64,000 nt of DNA from Alphaproteobacteria bacterium (GTDB taxonomy: Bacteria > Pseudomonadota > Alphaproteobacteria > Rhizobiales > Xanthobacteraceae): NCBI GenBank assembly GCA_037200445.1, contig JBBCGH010000001.1, positions 3,782,001-3,846,000 of the forward strand. The letters run 5' to 3'. Shown in pieces: positions 1 to 8,798 of this stretch (position 1 is its first letter; every line of letters begins with the position of its first letter). The notes under the pieces are model-generated. The model worked only from the letters and a program-made list of their open reading frames with translations, was not told where the DNA came from and made no database searches. The position numbers were made by a program, and so were the translations under genes.

Positions 1-1635
1 GTAGGTGCCCATGCCGAACTGCACCTTGTCGGTGTCGCCATGCACGATCGACACGTTCTCGATCGGGATACCGAGCCGCTGCGACACAAGCTGGGCGAAG
101 GTCGTCTCGTGACCCTGGCCGTGGCTGTGCGAGCCGGTGAGGACTTCGACCGAGCCGGTCGGATTGACGCGCACCTCGGCCGACTCCCACAGGCCGACGC
201 CCGCACCGAGCGAGCCGACCGCCTGCGACGGCGCGATGCCGCAGGCCTCGATGTAGGTCGAGTAGCCGAGCCCGCGCAGCTTGCCGTTCCGCGCCGAGTC
301 GCGCTTGCGCTTGCCGAAGCCTTTCACGTCGGCAAGCTCCTGCGCCTTTTTCAGCGAGGCGTGATAGTCGCCCGCGTCGTAGGCCATGATCACCGGCGTC
401 TGGTGCGGGAAGGTCTTGATGAAGTTGCGCTTGCGCAAATCCGCGGGATCGATGTTCATCTCGCGCGCGCCCGCTTCGACGAGCCGCTCGACCACGAAGG
501 TCGCCTCCGGCCGCCCTGCCCCGCGATAGGCGTCGACCGGCACGGTGTTGGTGTAGACCGCGTCGACCTCGCAATAGATGTTCGAGATACCGTACTGGCC
601 CGACAACAGCGTCGCGTAGAGATAGGTCGGCACCGACGACGAGAAGGTCGACATGTAGGCGCCGAGGTTGGCGATGGTCTTCGCGCGCAGCGCCGTGATC
701 TTGCCTTCGGCATCGAACGCCATCTCGGCGTGGGTGACGTGGTCGCGACCGTGCGCGTCGGTGAGGAACGCCTCGGAGCGGTCCGACACCCACTTCACCG
801 GCCGGTTCACCCTGCGCGAGGCCCAGAGGCACACGACTTCCTCGGGGTAGATGAAGATCTTCGAACCGAAGCCGCCGCCGACATCAGGCGCGATCACGCG
901 CAGCTTGTGCTCGGGCGCCATGCCGACGAACGCCGCGATGACGAGCCGCGCCACATGCGGGTTCTGCGACGTATTCCAGAGCGTCAGCGAGTCCGTGCCC
1001 GAGTCGTAATCGGCGAGTGCCGCACGCGGCTCGATCGCATTCGGCACGAGACGGTTGTTGATGATGTCGAGCTTGGTGACGTGGTTTGCGGCCTTGAAAG
1101 CGGCCTCGGTCGCCTTCTGGTCGCCGAGGTGCCACTGATAGATCGTGTTGTTCGGCGCAACGTCGTGGATCAGCGGCGCGCCGGCGCCTTGAGCCTTCGC
1201 GGGATCGGCGACCGCGGGCAACACCTCGTAGTCGATCGCAACCTTCTCGGCCGCGTCCTTCGCCTGGCCGAGCGTCTCGGCGATGACCACCGCGACGGCA
1301 TCGCCCACATGGTTCGCCTTCTCGCTGGCGATCGCCGGGTGCGCCGACATCTTCATCGGCGAGCCGTCCTTCGAGGTGATGGCCCAGCCGCAGATCAGAT
1401 TGCCGATCTTGTCGTTCGCGAGATCGGCGCCGGTCAGCACCGCGACCACGCCCGCGCAATTCTTCGCCTCGCCCGCGTCGATGCGCTTGATCTTCGCGTG
1501 GGCGTGCGGCGAGCGGATGAAGTGGATGTAGGTCTGGCCGGGGCGCGTGACGTCGTCGGTATACTGGCCCTTGCCGGTGATGAACCTGAAGTCTTCCTTG
1601 CGGCGGACTGCCGCGCCGATCCCGGTCGCGCTCAT
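1..1635 (-). CDS. coxL: Molybdopterin-binding large subunit, CO/xanthine dehydrogenase family (partial)
   Basis: About 545 N-terminal residues are present; the C-terminal part runs off the window. The protein starts MSATGIGAAVRRKEDFRFI, with a purine-rich stretch upstream of the ATG at 1635. It carries the typical Mo-hydroxylase large-subunit order: a substrate-access domain with GKGQYTDD, then GGGFGSK near residue 240. The active-site loop reads AYRGAGR near residue 370. From family knowledge, AYRGAGR marks form II CoxL-like proteins, whereas true form I CO dehydrogenases carry AYxCSFR. The substrate is therefore uncertain and may be an aldehyde, an N-heterocycle or CO at low efficiency. It lies 60 bp downstream of coxS on the same strand and is probably cotranscribed. 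No FAD-binding medium subunit is visible; it could lie beyond the window edge. Confidence 0.9.
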   Translation of the reverse strand, partial: MSATGIGAAVRRKEDFRFITGKGQYTDDVTRPGQTYIHFIRSPHAHAKIKRIDAGEAKNCAGVVAVLTGADLANDKIGNLICGWAITSKDGSPMKMSAHPAIASEKANHVGDAVAVVIAETLGQAKDAAEKVAIDYEVLPAVADPAKAQGAGAPLIHDVAPNNTIYQWHLGDQKATEAAFKAANHVTKLDIINNRLVPNAIEPRAALADYDSGTDSLTLWNTSQNPHVARLVIAAFVGMAPEHKLRVIAPDVGGGFGSKIFIYPEEVVCLWASRRVNRPVKWVSDRSEAFLTDAHGRDHVTHAEMAFDAEGKITALRAKTIANLGAYMSTFSSSVPTYLYATLLSGQYGISNIYCEVDAVYTNTVPVDAYRGAGRPEATFVVERLVEAGAREMNIDPADLRKRNFIKTFPHQTPVIMAYDAGDYHASLKKAQELADVKGFGKRKRDSARNGKLRGLGYSTYIEACGIAPSQAVGSLGAGVGLWESAEVRVNPTGSVEVLTGSHSHGQGHETTFAQLVSQRLGIPIENVSIVHGDTDKVQFGMGTY

Positions 1636-1695
1636 GGCGTCTCCTCCCCTCGGGATGCTGTGCGGAATTACGGGTGCTGCCTCTCGCGGGCAGCT

Positions 1696-2163
<468 letters not shown>

Positions 2164-2414
2164 TCGGCTCCTCCTCAAGAGCGGGCCCCAAAGGGCCTCA
2201 TTTTGATGCCGGATACCGCTTACGGCGGCACCCGGGGGCGAAATCGGGGCGTTTTTTGCCGGAAATCGCTGTCTGGAACAAGAATGACTCTGAACCCGGG
2301 ACGGCGGGAAGGTCAAGGGACAAGGGAGCGCGCCCTGCGCAGTATCGATTAGTCCCGGGCCGCGTGGAACCCCAACCCTAACCCATCGTTGTGTGGCTAA
2401 CGATGGAGAGGGCT

Positions 2415-2642
2415 ATGCGCGAAACAGCAGCACGCCTGAAGTCAGAACTCGCAGCACTCGGTGAAGAGGACCTGGGCAAGCGCGACGCCTGGATGTTCGC
2501 GCCGCTCGTGATGGTGGTCGCGGTCCTCCCGATCGCGATCGTCGCCATCGTCGGCGCGAGCCTTTATTTCGCGGCGCACTCCGCCGATCGCTACAACGGG
2601 GCATCCTTCGCCAGCCGCTTCGAGAACGTCTACACGCGCTGA
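2415..2642 (+). CDS. Small single-pass membrane protein, unknown function
   Basis: I do not recognise this 75-residue protein. The first 25 residues are charged and helical (MRETAARLKSELAALGEEDL). One strongly hydrophobic segment (APLVMVVAVLPIAIVAIVGA, about residues 29-50) follows, then a short polar tail. I preferred the ATG at 2415 because GGAGAGG precedes it by 3-4 nt; in-frame starts also exist at 2391 and 2403. It is transcribed opposite to the flanking cox and FkbM genes, so it is its own unit. The layout, an amphipathic N-terminus plus one transmembrane helix, is common among small rhizobial proteins of unknown role. Confidence 0.6.
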   Translation: MRETAARLKSELAALGEEDLGKRDAWMFAPLVMVVAVLPIAIVAIVGASLYFAAHSADRYNGASFASRFENVYTR

Positions 2643-2675
2643 GGCCACCGCGGGCACGGCCGGGTTTGCCGTCAT

Positions 2676-3662
2676 TCACGGCCGCGGCTTGAGCGCGCGC
2701 CCGATTGCACGCAAGCCCGATGTGACCTTCCAGGATGTGGAGTTCTGCAAGGCGGCGAGCTGCGCCTGCATTGCGTCGCGCTCCGCGCGTGCCGTGGCAA
2801 GTTCTGCCCGCGCAACATCCCGTTCGATGACCGCCTCATTCCATTGCGCAAGTCGCTCGTTGCTTTCCGACAACGCCGCATCGCGCGCAGGCTCCATCCG
2901 CCAGGGAGCGTTGGTCACAACGATGTCGTTCACGAAACCCGAATGAAAGCAGTTGTGGTCCAAAATTTCCCGCCATTGGCCCTTGTCGAGCCTCCACAGC
3001 AAGTCCGCGTAGTCACCGGCCTTCTTCACCACATAGACATGCGAGAAACTGCTGAGCAGCCATTTGGCGAATTCCTTGGGGCGAACATCGGCGTTCACCA
3101 TCTGCGCCCACGCGTTGAATTCGAAGTAGACCAGGCTGGCGTTGCTATTGATGAAGTCGAGTGAATCTTTGAGAATTGGAAACTCGAGGCCTTCGACATC
3201 GATCTTGATAAAATCCGCGCGGGGCAGATCCAGCTTCTTCGCGAGCGCCGGAAGCGTTATCATCGGCACGTCCACATCGCCGTCGCCGACATATCCGAAT
3301 GCGGACTCTTCCACAAAACGAACCGTCCCGGTTCGATCGCCGATGGCCACCTTCTCGACCACGACGTTCGCGGCGTGATTGGTTCTCATGTTGAGATCGA
3401 GGACGCTGCCGATGGACGGCCCCGGCTCGACGGCAATGACTTTGCCGCTGCTTGCCTGAGTGGCCATGATCAGCGACTTCAGTCCGATGTTGGCGCCGAG
3501 ATCGAAACAAACATGATCGGGGCGCACAAAGCTGCGGCAGAAGCGGACGAATTCAGGCTCCAGGTCATTGTGCAGCGTCTGGAAATACCGGTCGTCCGCC
3601 GACAGTCCGTGAACCCGGAACGAGCGGCCGAGATAGGTCAGGTCCTTGAAAGGAAAACTCAT
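2676..3662 (-). CDS. FkbM family SAM-dependent methyltransferase
   Basis: The protein has 328 residues. The SAM-binding loop DLGANIG is near residue 55, followed by VIAVEPGPS. The family hallmark FIKIDVEGLEFPIL is near residue 160. This architecture matches Methyltransf_21 (FkbM-type O-methyltransferases acting on sugars or polyketides). The last 45 residues form an Ala/Glu/Arg-rich coiled coil ending in SWKVTSGLRAIGRALKPRP, a tail also seen on glycan-modifying enzymes, which suggests a glycan or cell-surface acceptor. It lies between coxG and coxS on the same strand, an unexpected neighbour for a Mo-hydroxylase cluster. The acceptor substrate cannot be read from sequence. Confidence 0.85.
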   Translation of the reverse strand: MSFPFKDLTYLGRSFRVHGLSADDRYFQTLHNDLEPEFVRFCRSFVRPDHVCFDLGANIGLKSLIMATQASSGKVIAVEPGPSIGSVLDLNMRTNHAANVVVEKVAIGDRTGTVRFVEESAFGYVGDGDVDVPMITLPALAKKLDLPRADFIKIDVEGLEFPILKDSLDFINSNASLVYFEFNAWAQMVNADVRPKEFAKWLLSSFSHVYVVKKAGDYADLLWRLDKGQWREILDHNCFHSGFVNDIVVTNAPWRMEPARDAALSESNERLAQWNEAVIERDVARAELATARAERDAMQAQLAALQNSTSWKVTSGLRAIGRALKPRP

Positions 3663-3699
3663 CCCGGATCTCTGGGCGCCCCGCCGGCTCTCGATCGGC

Positions 3700-4149
3700 T
3701 CAACCGTTTCCGACAGCGGCAGCGAATTTCTGGAAGAATTCGTCCGCCATTTTCTTGGCGGCGCCGTTGATCAGGCGTTGCCCGAGCTGCGCGAGCTTGC
3801 CGCCGATCTGCGCGTCGACATTGTAGGTGAGCAGCGTCCCGCCATCCTTGTCGGAAAGCTTCACGTCCGCCGAGCCCTTGGCGAAGCCCGCAACGCCGCC
3901 CTCGCCTTCGCCGACGATCTTGTAGCCGTTCGGCGGATCGAGATCGGTGAGCGTCACCTTGCCCTTCCAGCGCGCCTTGACGGGCCCGATCTTGGTGACC
4001 GCGACGGCGGCGAACCCATGATCCGAGGTTTTCTCCAGTGACTCGCAGCCCGGGATCGTCGCCTTGAGCACCTCCGGATCGTTGAGCTTCTGCCACACGA
4101 CGTCGCGGGACGCAGGAAGCTGGATTTCCCCACTCATCGTCATGGCCAT
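3700..4149 (-). CDS. coxG: CoxG-like SRPBCC domain protein
   Basis: This 149-residue protein belongs to the CO dehydrogenase subunit G family (START/SRPBCC fold). N-terminal ASRDVVWQKLNDPEVLKATIPGCESL is the family signature, split here as ASRDVVWQ and LKATIPGCESL. A Gly-rich middle (GEGEGGVAGFAKG) and a C-terminal helix ending near FQKFAAAVG complete the fold. In carboxydotrophs CoxG helps anchor the enzyme to the membrane; in other molybdenum-hydroxylase clusters its role is unclear. The ATG at 4149 has GAGGAGA upstream. It sits 12 bp after the TPR gene and on the coxS/coxL strand, so it probably belongs to the same functional set despite the FkbM gene between them. Confidence 0.9.
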   Translation of the reverse strand: MAMTMSGEIQLPASRDVVWQKLNDPEVLKATIPGCESLEKTSDHGFAAVAVTKIGPVKARWKGKVTLTDLDPPNGYKIVGEGEGGVAGFAKGSADVKLSDKDGGTLLTYNVDAQIGGKLAQLGQRLINGAAKKMADEFFQKFAAAVGNG

Positions 4150-4161
4150 GTCGGTCTCTCC

Positions 4162-5496
4162 TCAATGTGCGAAGCGCGCGGCCGCCGCAGCATAGCCGAC
4201 GCGCTCGGAAAGGTCCCTGCCGGCCCGCTTAACTATGAGCCGCACGTCGTCAGTGCAATCCGCTTTGACCGCCGCATCGGCGAAAAGCTGGAACAGCACA
4301 TCCTGCTGGGCGTGGCTGCCGCCCAACTGATACATCTCGCCCAGAACCGGCCGCATCAGGTCCAGCGCGCGCCTGTACTCGCCCTTCCGATGCGCCAGCA
4401 CCGCCTCACAGACGGGCAGCGCGACATCGCGAACGATGCGCGCAACCGTCTCCTCGCCCGCCCCAAATGTGCGCATCGCGTCGAACATCCCGCGCGCCGT
4501 CTCGTCGCGGTCGGCCGCGGCAAGCGCCATCATCCAGTGCGGCAGCGTGAAGGCCGAAAGGCAATCGCCGGCGCGCGCCTCGGCCTTGTCGGCGATCTCA
4601 GTCCAGCGGTCGCCCACGTCGATGCCGAGAAGTTCGAGGCGGAACAGCATCGACGCCGCGTTCTGCACATCGATGTAGAGGTCGGGCTGCGCCAGCGTGA
4701 GCGGGCTGCCGAGATTGCGGAAACGGCGATCGTAGAGATCGAGCACGGCGTCGATTTCGCGCCGTTCGAGATGAAACAGCGCGCGGTGCCACCACAGATG
4801 ATGTACCAGATTGGCAGCGCCATCCCAATTGCGTTCGAGTTCGTCGAGCCACGCGATGCCTTCGCGGTACCGCCCCTGCATTTCCATGATGTGCGCGACC
4901 GCATGCGTGCCCCACACATCGCCCGGATCGATCTCGATCGCGGCGCGGCCCGAGATTTCGGCGGGCGCATAGTCGCCGCACTCCTCGAGCGAGAAGCAAT
5001 GACAGGAGAGGATCGTGCCGTAGCCTGGCAGCCCGCGGTCCCATTTTGGCTTCACGCGCTCGACCGAGGCGCGCATCTCACCCGGTCGGCCGAGCCAGAA
5101 ATTGTTGAAGTGTGCGAGGCGGAACGCCAGCACATCGCGCGGATGCTCGGCAAGGATCTGCTCCCAGATGCCGAGCGTGCGGTCGAGATCGCCCGCAATC
5201 CAGGCATCGAGTGCGGCAACATGGGCCCGCTCGCGCGGGGTCGCTTTTGCGCCAAACTGCCGCGCGTTCTGCGCGGCGTTCTGCGCGATCGGCACATTCG
5301 CCTGCTTGTAGGAGAGCATCGCGAAATAGCCCTTGAGGCAGTGCGCGAGCGCGAACTCGCCATCGGCGGCAAGCGCTTCCGAAAGGCGCTGCCCCGCGTC
5401 CGCTCGATACTTCAAGTATCCGATCAGCGTGCGATCGAACGCCGCCGCGCCCTCTCCGCTCGTCGAAATCGGAAGCCCATGAATGTCCTGCTGCAT
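4162..5496 (-). CDS. TTC38-like tetratricopeptide repeat protein
   Basis: This protein has about 444 residues and resembles the TTC38 family. It opens with GLPISTSGEGAAAFDRTLIGYL. Helical TPR-like pairs follow, with THAVAHIMEMQGRY near residue 200 and VHHLWWHRALFHLE near residue 235, both diagnostic of TTC38. No signal peptide or membrane segment is seen, so it is probably cytoplasmic. The frame can extend to a TTG at 5535, but family members begin close to the ATG at 5496. It is probably the first gene of the minus-strand coxG/FkbM/coxSL group. The function of bacterial TTC38 homologues is not established. Confidence 0.8.
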   Translation of the reverse strand: MQQDIHGLPISTSGEGAAAFDRTLIGYLKYRADAGQRLSEALAADGEFALAHCLKGYFAMLSYKQANVPIAQNAAQNARQFGAKATPRERAHVAALDAWIAGDLDRTLGIWEQILAEHPRDVLAFRLAHFNNFWLGRPGEMRASVERVKPKWDRGLPGYGTILSCHCFSLEECGDYAPAEISGRAAIEIDPGDVWGTHAVAHIMEMQGRYREGIAWLDELERNWDGAANLVHHLWWHRALFHLERREIDAVLDLYDRRFRNLGSPLTLAQPDLYIDVQNAASMLFRLELLGIDVGDRWTEIADKAEARAGDCLSAFTLPHWMMALAAADRDETARGMFDAMRTFGAGEETVARIVRDVALPVCEAVLAHRKGEYRRALDLMRPVLGEMYQLGGSHAQQDVLFQLFADAAVKADCTDDVRLIVKRAGRDLSERVGYAAAAARFAH

Positions 5497-5558
5497 CTGG
5501 CCTGCCCGGTTGGCGAATGTTAAAGCCGCAGCCAACAGAAAGCATCAGGGGAGACACA

Positions 5559-6338
5559 ATGCCCATTGCCCAGTCGAACGGCTGCCCGATCCACTACGAA
5601 GTGGAAGGCGACACAAGCAAGCCCGTCCTCATGTTCTGCAATTCGCTCGGCACCAATCTGCATATGTGGGACGGACAGATGCCGGAAGTGCTGAAGCACT
5701 TCCGCGTGGTCCGTTACGACCGGCGCGGTCACGGGAAGTCCGGCGTGCCCACGGGCCCCTACAACATGGAAATGCTTGGGAGAGACGCACTTGCGGTGCT
5801 CGATGCCGCCAAGGTCGAGAAGACCAACTGGTGCGGGCTGTCGATGGGCGGCATGGTCGGGATGTGGCTCGGCGCCAACGCGCCGCAGCGCGTGAACCGG
5901 CTGATCCTGTCGAATACGTCGGCCTATTTCCCCGACAAGGAGATCTGGAACGGACGCATCGAGACCGTACAGGAGAAAGGCTTGCAGGCCATCGTCGGCG
6001 GCACGCTGGAGCGCTGGTTCACCGCCGGCTTCCGCGAGCGCGAGCCACAGAAAGTCAAAGGGATCGCCGACATGTTCCTCGCGACCAAGCTCGAAGGCTA
6101 TATCGGTTGCGGGCAGGCTGTGCGCGACATGGACCATCGCGAGATCATCAAGTCGATCAAGGCGCCGACGATGGTCATCGCCGGCAGGCAGGACGCCGGC
6201 ACCACGCCCGAGATGGGCGAGTACATCAGCAAGAACATTCCGGGCGCGAGCCTGACGCTGTTCGACGCCGCGCACATCGCGAACATCGAGTGCGGCAACG
6301 CCTATACCGAGGCGGTGCTGGACTTCCTGAAGAGGTAG
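5559..6338 (+). CDS. pcaD: Alpha/beta hydrolase, 3-oxoadipate enol-lactonase-like
   Basis: The product has 259 residues. The nucleophile elbow GLSMGG gives Ser95; the oxyanion region is FCNSLGTNLHMWDGQ; RYDRRGHGKSG follows; the catalytic His lies in AAHIANIE near residue 240. This matches PcaD-type 3-oxoadipate enol-lactonases, which open the lactone in the beta-ketoadipate pathway for protocatechuate and catechol. The ATG at 5559 has AGGGGAGA upstream, so the 14-residue upstream extension of the frame is unlikely to be used. No other pca gene is adjacent, so the assignment rests on sequence rather than context. Related lactonases or esterases remain possible. The nearby AraC regulator and hpaBC support an aromatic theme. 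Confidence 0.8.
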   Translation: MPIAQSNGCPIHYEVEGDTSKPVLMFCNSLGTNLHMWDGQMPEVLKHFRVVRYDRRGHGKSGVPTGPYNMEMLGRDALAVLDAAKVEKTNWCGLSMGGMVGMWLGANAPQRVNRLILSNTSAYFPDKEIWNGRIETVQEKGLQAIVGGTLERWFTAGFREREPQKVKGIADMFLATKLEGYIGCGQAVRDMDHREIIKSIKAPTMVIAGRQDAGTTPEMGEYISKNIPGASLTLFDAAHIANIECGNAYTEAVLDFLKR

Positions 6339-6347
6339 TGCGGCGGC

Positions 6348-6917
6348 TCAGGCGGCGGGGATGATCACCGGCTCAGGTCGCGTCGGGCGCGGCACGTCGT
6401 CCTTGACGAGATAACCGCGGCCGTAGATCGCGAGTCCGCTGGCGATCAGGCACAGCATCAACTCGCCGATAATCTCGTTGAGCATCTCGCCCCCGTGCGT
6501 CAGGCCGGGCAGCGCAGAGGCAGCGCTTGCGAGCGCGGCGACCAGCAGCGCGACATCGAGCATCGCGTCGTCGCACGAGCCCCAGCGCAGCCGCTCGTAG
6601 ACGGCACACAGGAAGGTCGCGAGCAGCAGCGCGCCGACCATCAGCTTGAGGCAGACGAGCAGCAGCGCGAAGAGAAGCGCCGACTGCGGCGCGAGCGACA
6701 GTGCGCCGACGATGGAGATGATCACGTCTCCGACCGCCGGACGGCCGATGTCGAAAAGAGGACGGCCGAGCGAGTCGAGCGCCGAAACGGTCCAGACCGC
6801 CGCGAGCAGGAGCGCGATCAGGTAGGCGCCGATCCGCGCTGAATATCGCAATCCGTTCGAGAGGGTGACCCACCGCAGCATCGCGGCAGAGAACCACGCG
6901 GACCGGGGGCGCCGCAA
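6348..6917 (-). CDS. Multi-pass membrane protein, unknown function
   Basis: I do not recognise this 189-residue protein. Four hydrophobic stretches are visible: IGAYLIALLLAAVWTVSAL, the SALLFALLLVCLKLMVGALLL region, MLDVALLVAALASAASALP, and LMLCLIASGLAIYGRGYLV. A short cytoplasmic-looking tail with VPRPTRPEPVI ends it. It converges with the enol-lactonase gene (10 bp between the stops). Base composition and codon use match its neighbours. It may be a conserved rhizobial inner-membrane protein, but no motif gives a function. Confidence 0.6.
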   Translation of the reverse strand: MRRPRSAWFSAAMLRWVTLSNGLRYSARIGAYLIALLLAAVWTVSALDSLGRPLFDIGRPAVGDVIISIVGALSLAPQSALLFALLLVCLKLMVGALLLATFLCAVYERLRWGSCDDAMLDVALLVAALASAASALPGLTHGGEMLNEIIGELMLCLIASGLAIYGRGYLVKDDVPRPTRPEPVIIPAA

Positions 6918-6979
6918 TGGTTTGGTAAATTAACGATTAACAGCCTTGTGGATTGGAACTTCGCTGACGGGAGAACGAC

Positions 6980-7870
6980 TTAGCCGCCGCGCCCGGCGCG
7001 GAATTCGTGCGGCGTCGTGCCGGTCTGCTTGCGGAAAAAGCGCGCGAAATGCGACGGATCGGAGAACGCCAGATCATAGGCGATTTCGTGGATCGGCTGG
7101 CTGGTGAACACGAGCTGGCGCTTCGCCTCGGTGAGCACGCGCTGGCGGATCAGATGCCCGGCGGTGACGCCGGTCGCACGCTTGACATGATCGTTGAGCC
7201 GGTCCGCGGTCATTGCGAGCTTTTCGGCATAGAAATCGAGCAGTCTTTCTTTGCGGAAATGCTCCTCGACCAGCTTGCGCAGGGAGTCGACCGTTGCATC
7301 CGCAGGCGCGAGCGTAACGGTGCCGGTGCGCGCACGGCTCGCGGCAAGCCGCGCCACGCCAATCGCGATCAGTGCCAGCAAGCCGCGCATCGCCAGCCGA
7401 TAGCCTTCGCGCGCCAGGAAATGCTCTTCGTATAGCTCCGCGCACAGCGCCACGATGCGCTTGGTCGCCGCCTCGTCGGCGAGCGGCACGACCGGCGTCT
7501 CCGCCAGGGCCTTGAGCCGTGCCAGCGCGGCATTCGAGCGCTCGCCGAGGGCCTGCGCCACGTCTTCGGTGAAGCTCACCACCCAGCCGTCGGTCACGTT
7601 CTCGCGCCAGCGGAAGCCGTGGGCGGTGGTCGGCGGGATCAGCAAGACGCATGGCGCCTCGAACGGCAGGATCGCGGCCTCGTAGGTCATCTCCCCGCCC
7701 CCGCTCTCGATCAGAAAGATCTGGAAGAGGTCGCGGTGGCGGTGCGCCGGAATATTCCAGTGATGCAGCGAGGAGCGCGAGACCAGCGGCTCGATATGAA
7801 TGAAGTCGAATGCCTTGTCGTCCGGCGGATCGCCGAGGAGGTGAAACAGCGGCAGGACTGCGCTCGCCAT
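6980..7870 (-). CDS. AraC family transcriptional regulator (PobR/aromatic type)
   Basis: The regulator has 296 residues. The N-terminal cupin-like effector domain begins LFHLLGDPPDD and includes IPAHRHRDLFQIFLI near residue 42 and LIPPTTAHGFRW near residue 77. The C-terminal AraC double helix-turn-helix (about 195-290) includes VKRATGVTAGHLIRQR and the hallmark IAYDLAFSDPSHFARFFRK. The layout matches PobR-like activators of hydroxybenzoate or hydroxyphenylacetate catabolism. It lies close to the lactonase gene and hpaBC, which makes a role in sensing an aromatic substrate plausible. The effector cannot be assigned from sequence. Confidence 0.88.
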   Translation of the reverse strand: MASAVLPLFHLLGDPPDDKAFDFIHIEPLVSRSSLHHWNIPAHRHRDLFQIFLIESGGGEMTYEAAILPFEAPCVLLIPPTTAHGFRWRENVTDGWVVSFTEDVAQALGERSNAALARLKALAETPVVPLADEAATKRIVALCAELYEEHFLAREGYRLAMRGLLALIAIGVARLAASRARTGTVTLAPADATVDSLRKLVEEHFRKERLLDFYAEKLAMTADRLNDHVKRATGVTAGHLIRQRVLTEAKRQLVFTSQPIHEIAYDLAFSDPSHFARFFRKQTGTTPHEFRAGRGG

Positions 7871-8067
7871 GGCTTTTGAAGCATAGCCAAGGGCTGTGCC
7901 GCGGGGAACCGCGCTGACGGTCGCGGCTCGCCATCAGCGGCGCTTTTCCTCGCTTTTCTGCACGCATTTAGCCCTGGGGAGCCGTTTCGCTTCTGAGCCG
8001 GGCGGAACTTTCGCGCGCGGCAACAGTTCTGCTGCCACAAGGGACCCCCAAAACCCCGGAGGGAAAG

Positions 8068-8151
8068 ATGGCCCGTTACGGATTGCTCTGGCTGCTCGGC
8101 GTGCCGATTCCGATTCTGCTGCTGATCTATCTGTTCGGCGGCCTTCACTAG
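8068..8151 (+). CDS. 27-residue single-helix membrane mini-protein
   Basis: The frame encodes MARYGLLWLLGVPIPILLL followed by IYLFGGLH. It is almost entirely one hydrophobic helix with a Pro-x-Pro kink in the middle. A good ribosome site (CCGGAGGGAAAG) ends 1-2 nt before the ATG, and a strong GC-rich hairpin follows the stop by 20 bp. Frame, ribosome site and terminator together support a real small gene. Comparable one-helix proteins are common in Hyphomicrobiales. The function is unknown. Confidence 0.6.
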   Translation: MARYGLLWLLGVPIPILLLIYLFGGLH

Positions 8152-8171
8152 CGGCGAGCCGAGCCACGCGA

Positions 8172-8196
8172 AGCCGCCGCGCACGCGGCGGCTTTC
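8172..8196. terminator. GC-rich hairpin, likely terminator
   Basis: AGCCGCCGC and GCGGCGGCT form a 9-bp perfect stem around a GCAC loop, followed by TTTCT. It ends the 27-residue gene on the plus strand. It may also act on the minus strand downstream of the hpaC-like gene, which converges on it. Confidence 0.7.
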
Positions 8197-8210
8197 TGCT
8201 TGGTCGGAAA

Positions 8211-8765
8211 TCACACCTGCTTGTAGGCGCGCTCGTGATAGACGAGCGCCGCGCCGGGCCGCCCGAGCCGCACCGCCACGACACCGGCGAACACCACGTT
8301 GTGGGTTGCGACCGACTTGATCTCGATCACCCGGCAGTCGCATGCGACCACCGCATCGGCGAGGACCGGCGAGCCCGTCGCGAGTTCGCTCCAGCTTCCG
8401 GTGTTGAAACGCTCCGCCATCGTGCAGCGCGTGCGCCCCGCGAACACGTCCGCGATCGCATCGGTGCCGGCGCGCAGCGTGTTGACGCAGAGCACGCGGT
8501 TGGTGTCGAGGATCGGAGTCGCCTGACTGCGCCGGTTGACGCACACCAGCAGCGTCGCGGGTTGATCCGACACCGAGCACACCGCCGTCGCGGTAAAACC
8601 CGCCTGCCCCGCCGGCCCTGCCGTCGTCACGACATGCACGGCGGCGCCGAGCTGGCTCATCGCCTCGCGGAACTGCGCAGGCTCGACGGTCTGGATATGC
8701 TCGTGGCCTACGGCCTCGAACGAGCCCATCATCGCGTCGTCGGGGCGTTGATCGAACCAGCTCAT
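8211..8765 (-). CDS. hpaC: Flavin reductase of two-component monooxygenase
   Basis: This 184-residue protein belongs to the FMN-binding split-barrel flavin reductase family. Its core runs FREAMSQLGAAVHVVTT, then GFTATAVCSVSDQPATLLVC near residue 70, then RVLCVNTL near residue 95. Such subunits reduce FAD or FMN with NAD(P)H and pass it to an HpaB-type oxygenase. It lies 33 bp downstream of hpaB on the same strand, so the pair is probably one operon. It is slightly longer at the N-terminus than the usual 165-170 residues. Confidence 0.88.
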   Translation of the reverse strand: MSWFDQRPDDAMMGSFEAVGHEHIQTVEPAQFREAMSQLGAAVHVVTTAGPAGQAGFTATAVCSVSDQPATLLVCVNRRSQATPILDTNRVLCVNTLRAGTDAIADVFAGRTRCTMAERFNTGSWSELATGSPVLADAVVACDCRVIEIKSVATHNVVFAGVVAVRLGRPGAALVYHERAYKQV

Positions 8766-8798
8766 TTTCTTCTTTCGTATTACGACCGAGTGGTCGCG